DNA of 58,990 bases from Bacteroidales bacterium UBA4243 (GTDB lineage: Bacteria > Bacteroidota > Bacteroidia > Bacteroidales > F082), in contig DGXB01000094.1 of the NCBI GenBank assembly GCA_002396205.1, forward strand, positions 1-58,990, given 5' to 3'. A program made the position numbers and the translations under genes. Shown here piece by piece: positions 58,250-58,990 of the stretch. The notes beneath the pieces are model-generated. The model made no database searches, was not told where the DNA came from, and was given only the letters and a program-made list of their open reading frames with translations. The stretch's first letter is position 1, and the number at the start of each line of letters is the position of its first letter.

Positions 58250-58990
58250 ATGAAAGTATTAGTTGCAACTGAAAAACCTTTCGCAAAGGTTGCTGTTGAT
58301 GGAATTAGAAAAGTCGTCGAAGAGAACGGTTACGAGCTGGCTCTCCTCGAGAAATATACCGACGTGAACGACCTCTATGCCGCCGTTGCCGACGCCGACG
58401 CCCTCATCGTGCGTTCCGACAAGGTGACGAAGGAAGTCATCGACCACGCCAAGAACCTGAAGATCGTCGTCCGCGCCGGTGCCGGTTACGACAACCTCGA
58501 CCTCGAGGCTTGCACCGCCCGTGGCATCGTCGCCATGAACACCCCTGGCCAAAACAGCAACGCCGTTGCCGAACTCGTCATGGGCATGTTGGTCTATGCC
58601 GTCCGTAACTTCTACAACGGCAAGAGCGGCAGCGAACTGATGGGCAAGAAGCTCGGTCTGTTGGCCTTCGGCAACGTGGGTCGCAACGTGGCCCGCATCG
58701 CCAAAGGCTTTGGCATGGATGTCTACGCTTTCGACGAGTTCGTCCCCGCCGAGAAGATTGAAGAGGCTGGCGTTCACGCCGTCGCCAACCGCGATGCCCT
58801 CTTCGAGACCTGCGATGTGGTGAGCCTCCACATCCCGGCCACTGCCGAGACCAAGCAGAGCATCAACTACGCCGTGGTGAGCAAGATGCACAAAGGTGGC
58901 ATCCTGGTCAACACCGCCCGTAAGGAAGTCATCAACGAGCCTGAACTGCTCAAGCTGATGGCCGAACGCACCGACCTGAAGTACATCACC
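58250..58990 (+). CDS. serA: D-3-phosphoglycerate dehydrogenase, 5' part
   Basis: The first 247 codons are inside the window; the gene runs off the end. It is a 2-hydroxyacid dehydrogenase: N-terminal part MKVLVATEKPFA, VRAGAGYDNLDLEAC (about 78-92), NAVAELVMG (about 104-112), the NAD-binding GNVGRNVARIAK (about 141-152), and VVSLHIPATAET plus NTARKEVINE. It makes 3-phosphohydroxypyruvate, the substrate of serC, which precedes it. The start follows a good AAGGAGAAA ribosome-binding site. Confidence 0.95.
   Translation, partial: MKVLVATEKPFAKVAVDGIRKVVEENGYELALLEKYTDVNDLYAAVADADALIVRSDKVTKEVIDHAKNLKIVVRAGAGYDNLDLEACTARGIVAMNTPGQNSNAVAELVMGMLVYAVRNFYNGKSGSELMGKKLGLLAFGNVGRNVARIAKGFGMDVYAFDEFVPAEKIEEAGVHAVANRDALFETCDVVSLHIPATAETKQSINYAVVSKMHKGGILVNTARKEVINEPELLKLMAERTDLKYIT

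Overview
The window is a stretch of a Bacteroidales (Bacteroidetes) chromosome; the genus cannot be fixed from sequence alone. The lineage is supported by promoters of the TTTG / TAnnTTTG type in front of many genes, proteins with a type IX secretion sorting tail, BspA-like leucine-rich-repeat proteins, a tricorn-type protease, a type B L31 ribosomal protein, and several AlbA_2/HATPase_c_4 'ATP-binding' proteins of the kind scattered through Bacteroidales genomes.

Region 1 (1-15760) is the right-hand part of an integrative element. Its right end is marked by the 3' half of a tRNA-Pro(TGG) gene at 15714-15760, next to a tyrosine recombinase. The host tRNA's own terminator follows. The left end lies outside the window. 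Leftward from the integrase come an RteC-like protein, two small helix-turn-helix proteins, a VirE_N protein, a DUF3987 protein and two paralogous small proteins. The cargo is a rightward, tightly packed defence-type operon: a zinc-ribbon adenine/cytosine methylase, an AbiGi-like protein, an SNF2/RapA-type helicase, a PglZ protein, a possible BrxA-like protein and a 74-residue protein, ended by a strong terminator. The methylase-helicase-PglZ core matches type 3 BREX, but no BrxC or BrxF is visible. An AlbA_2/HATPase_c_4 gene precedes the cluster and is cut by the window edge.

Region 2 (15.8-19.6 kb) is ordinary chromosome: a PiT phosphate transporter between two DUF47 (PhoU-like) genes, then nicotinate phosphoribosyltransferase.

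Region 3 (19.6-33.3 kb) is a second accessory island, AT-rich and full of gene remnants. It holds a membrane-anchored alpha/alpha-barrel protein and a retropepsin-like protease, 32-residue membrane peptide and DnaB-fold protein with lost Walker motifs, all in one compact run. Next comes a close-packed operon of a DUF3696-type AAA ATPase, an unknown protein with an HDR motif and a NERD/UvrD-like helicase. A WYL regulator and a DUF1848 gene complete it. Several AlbA_2 or AAA genes here are reduced to fused ends or tails.

Region 4 (33.4-59 kb) is mostly housekeeping and surface functions: ribulose-phosphate epimerase, aminoacyl-histidine dipeptidase, a 1320-residue type IX secreted repeat protein, a tricorn-like protease, a TPR lipoprotein with a regulator-like C-terminus, two tandem BspA-like proteins with nearly identical ends, a Lon protease coupled to an oligopeptide-binding lipoprotein, L31, and serC-serA for serine synthesis. 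Two intact AlbA_2 genes interrupt it. Palindromic intergenic repeats occur in several places, and two of them lie inside reading frames.
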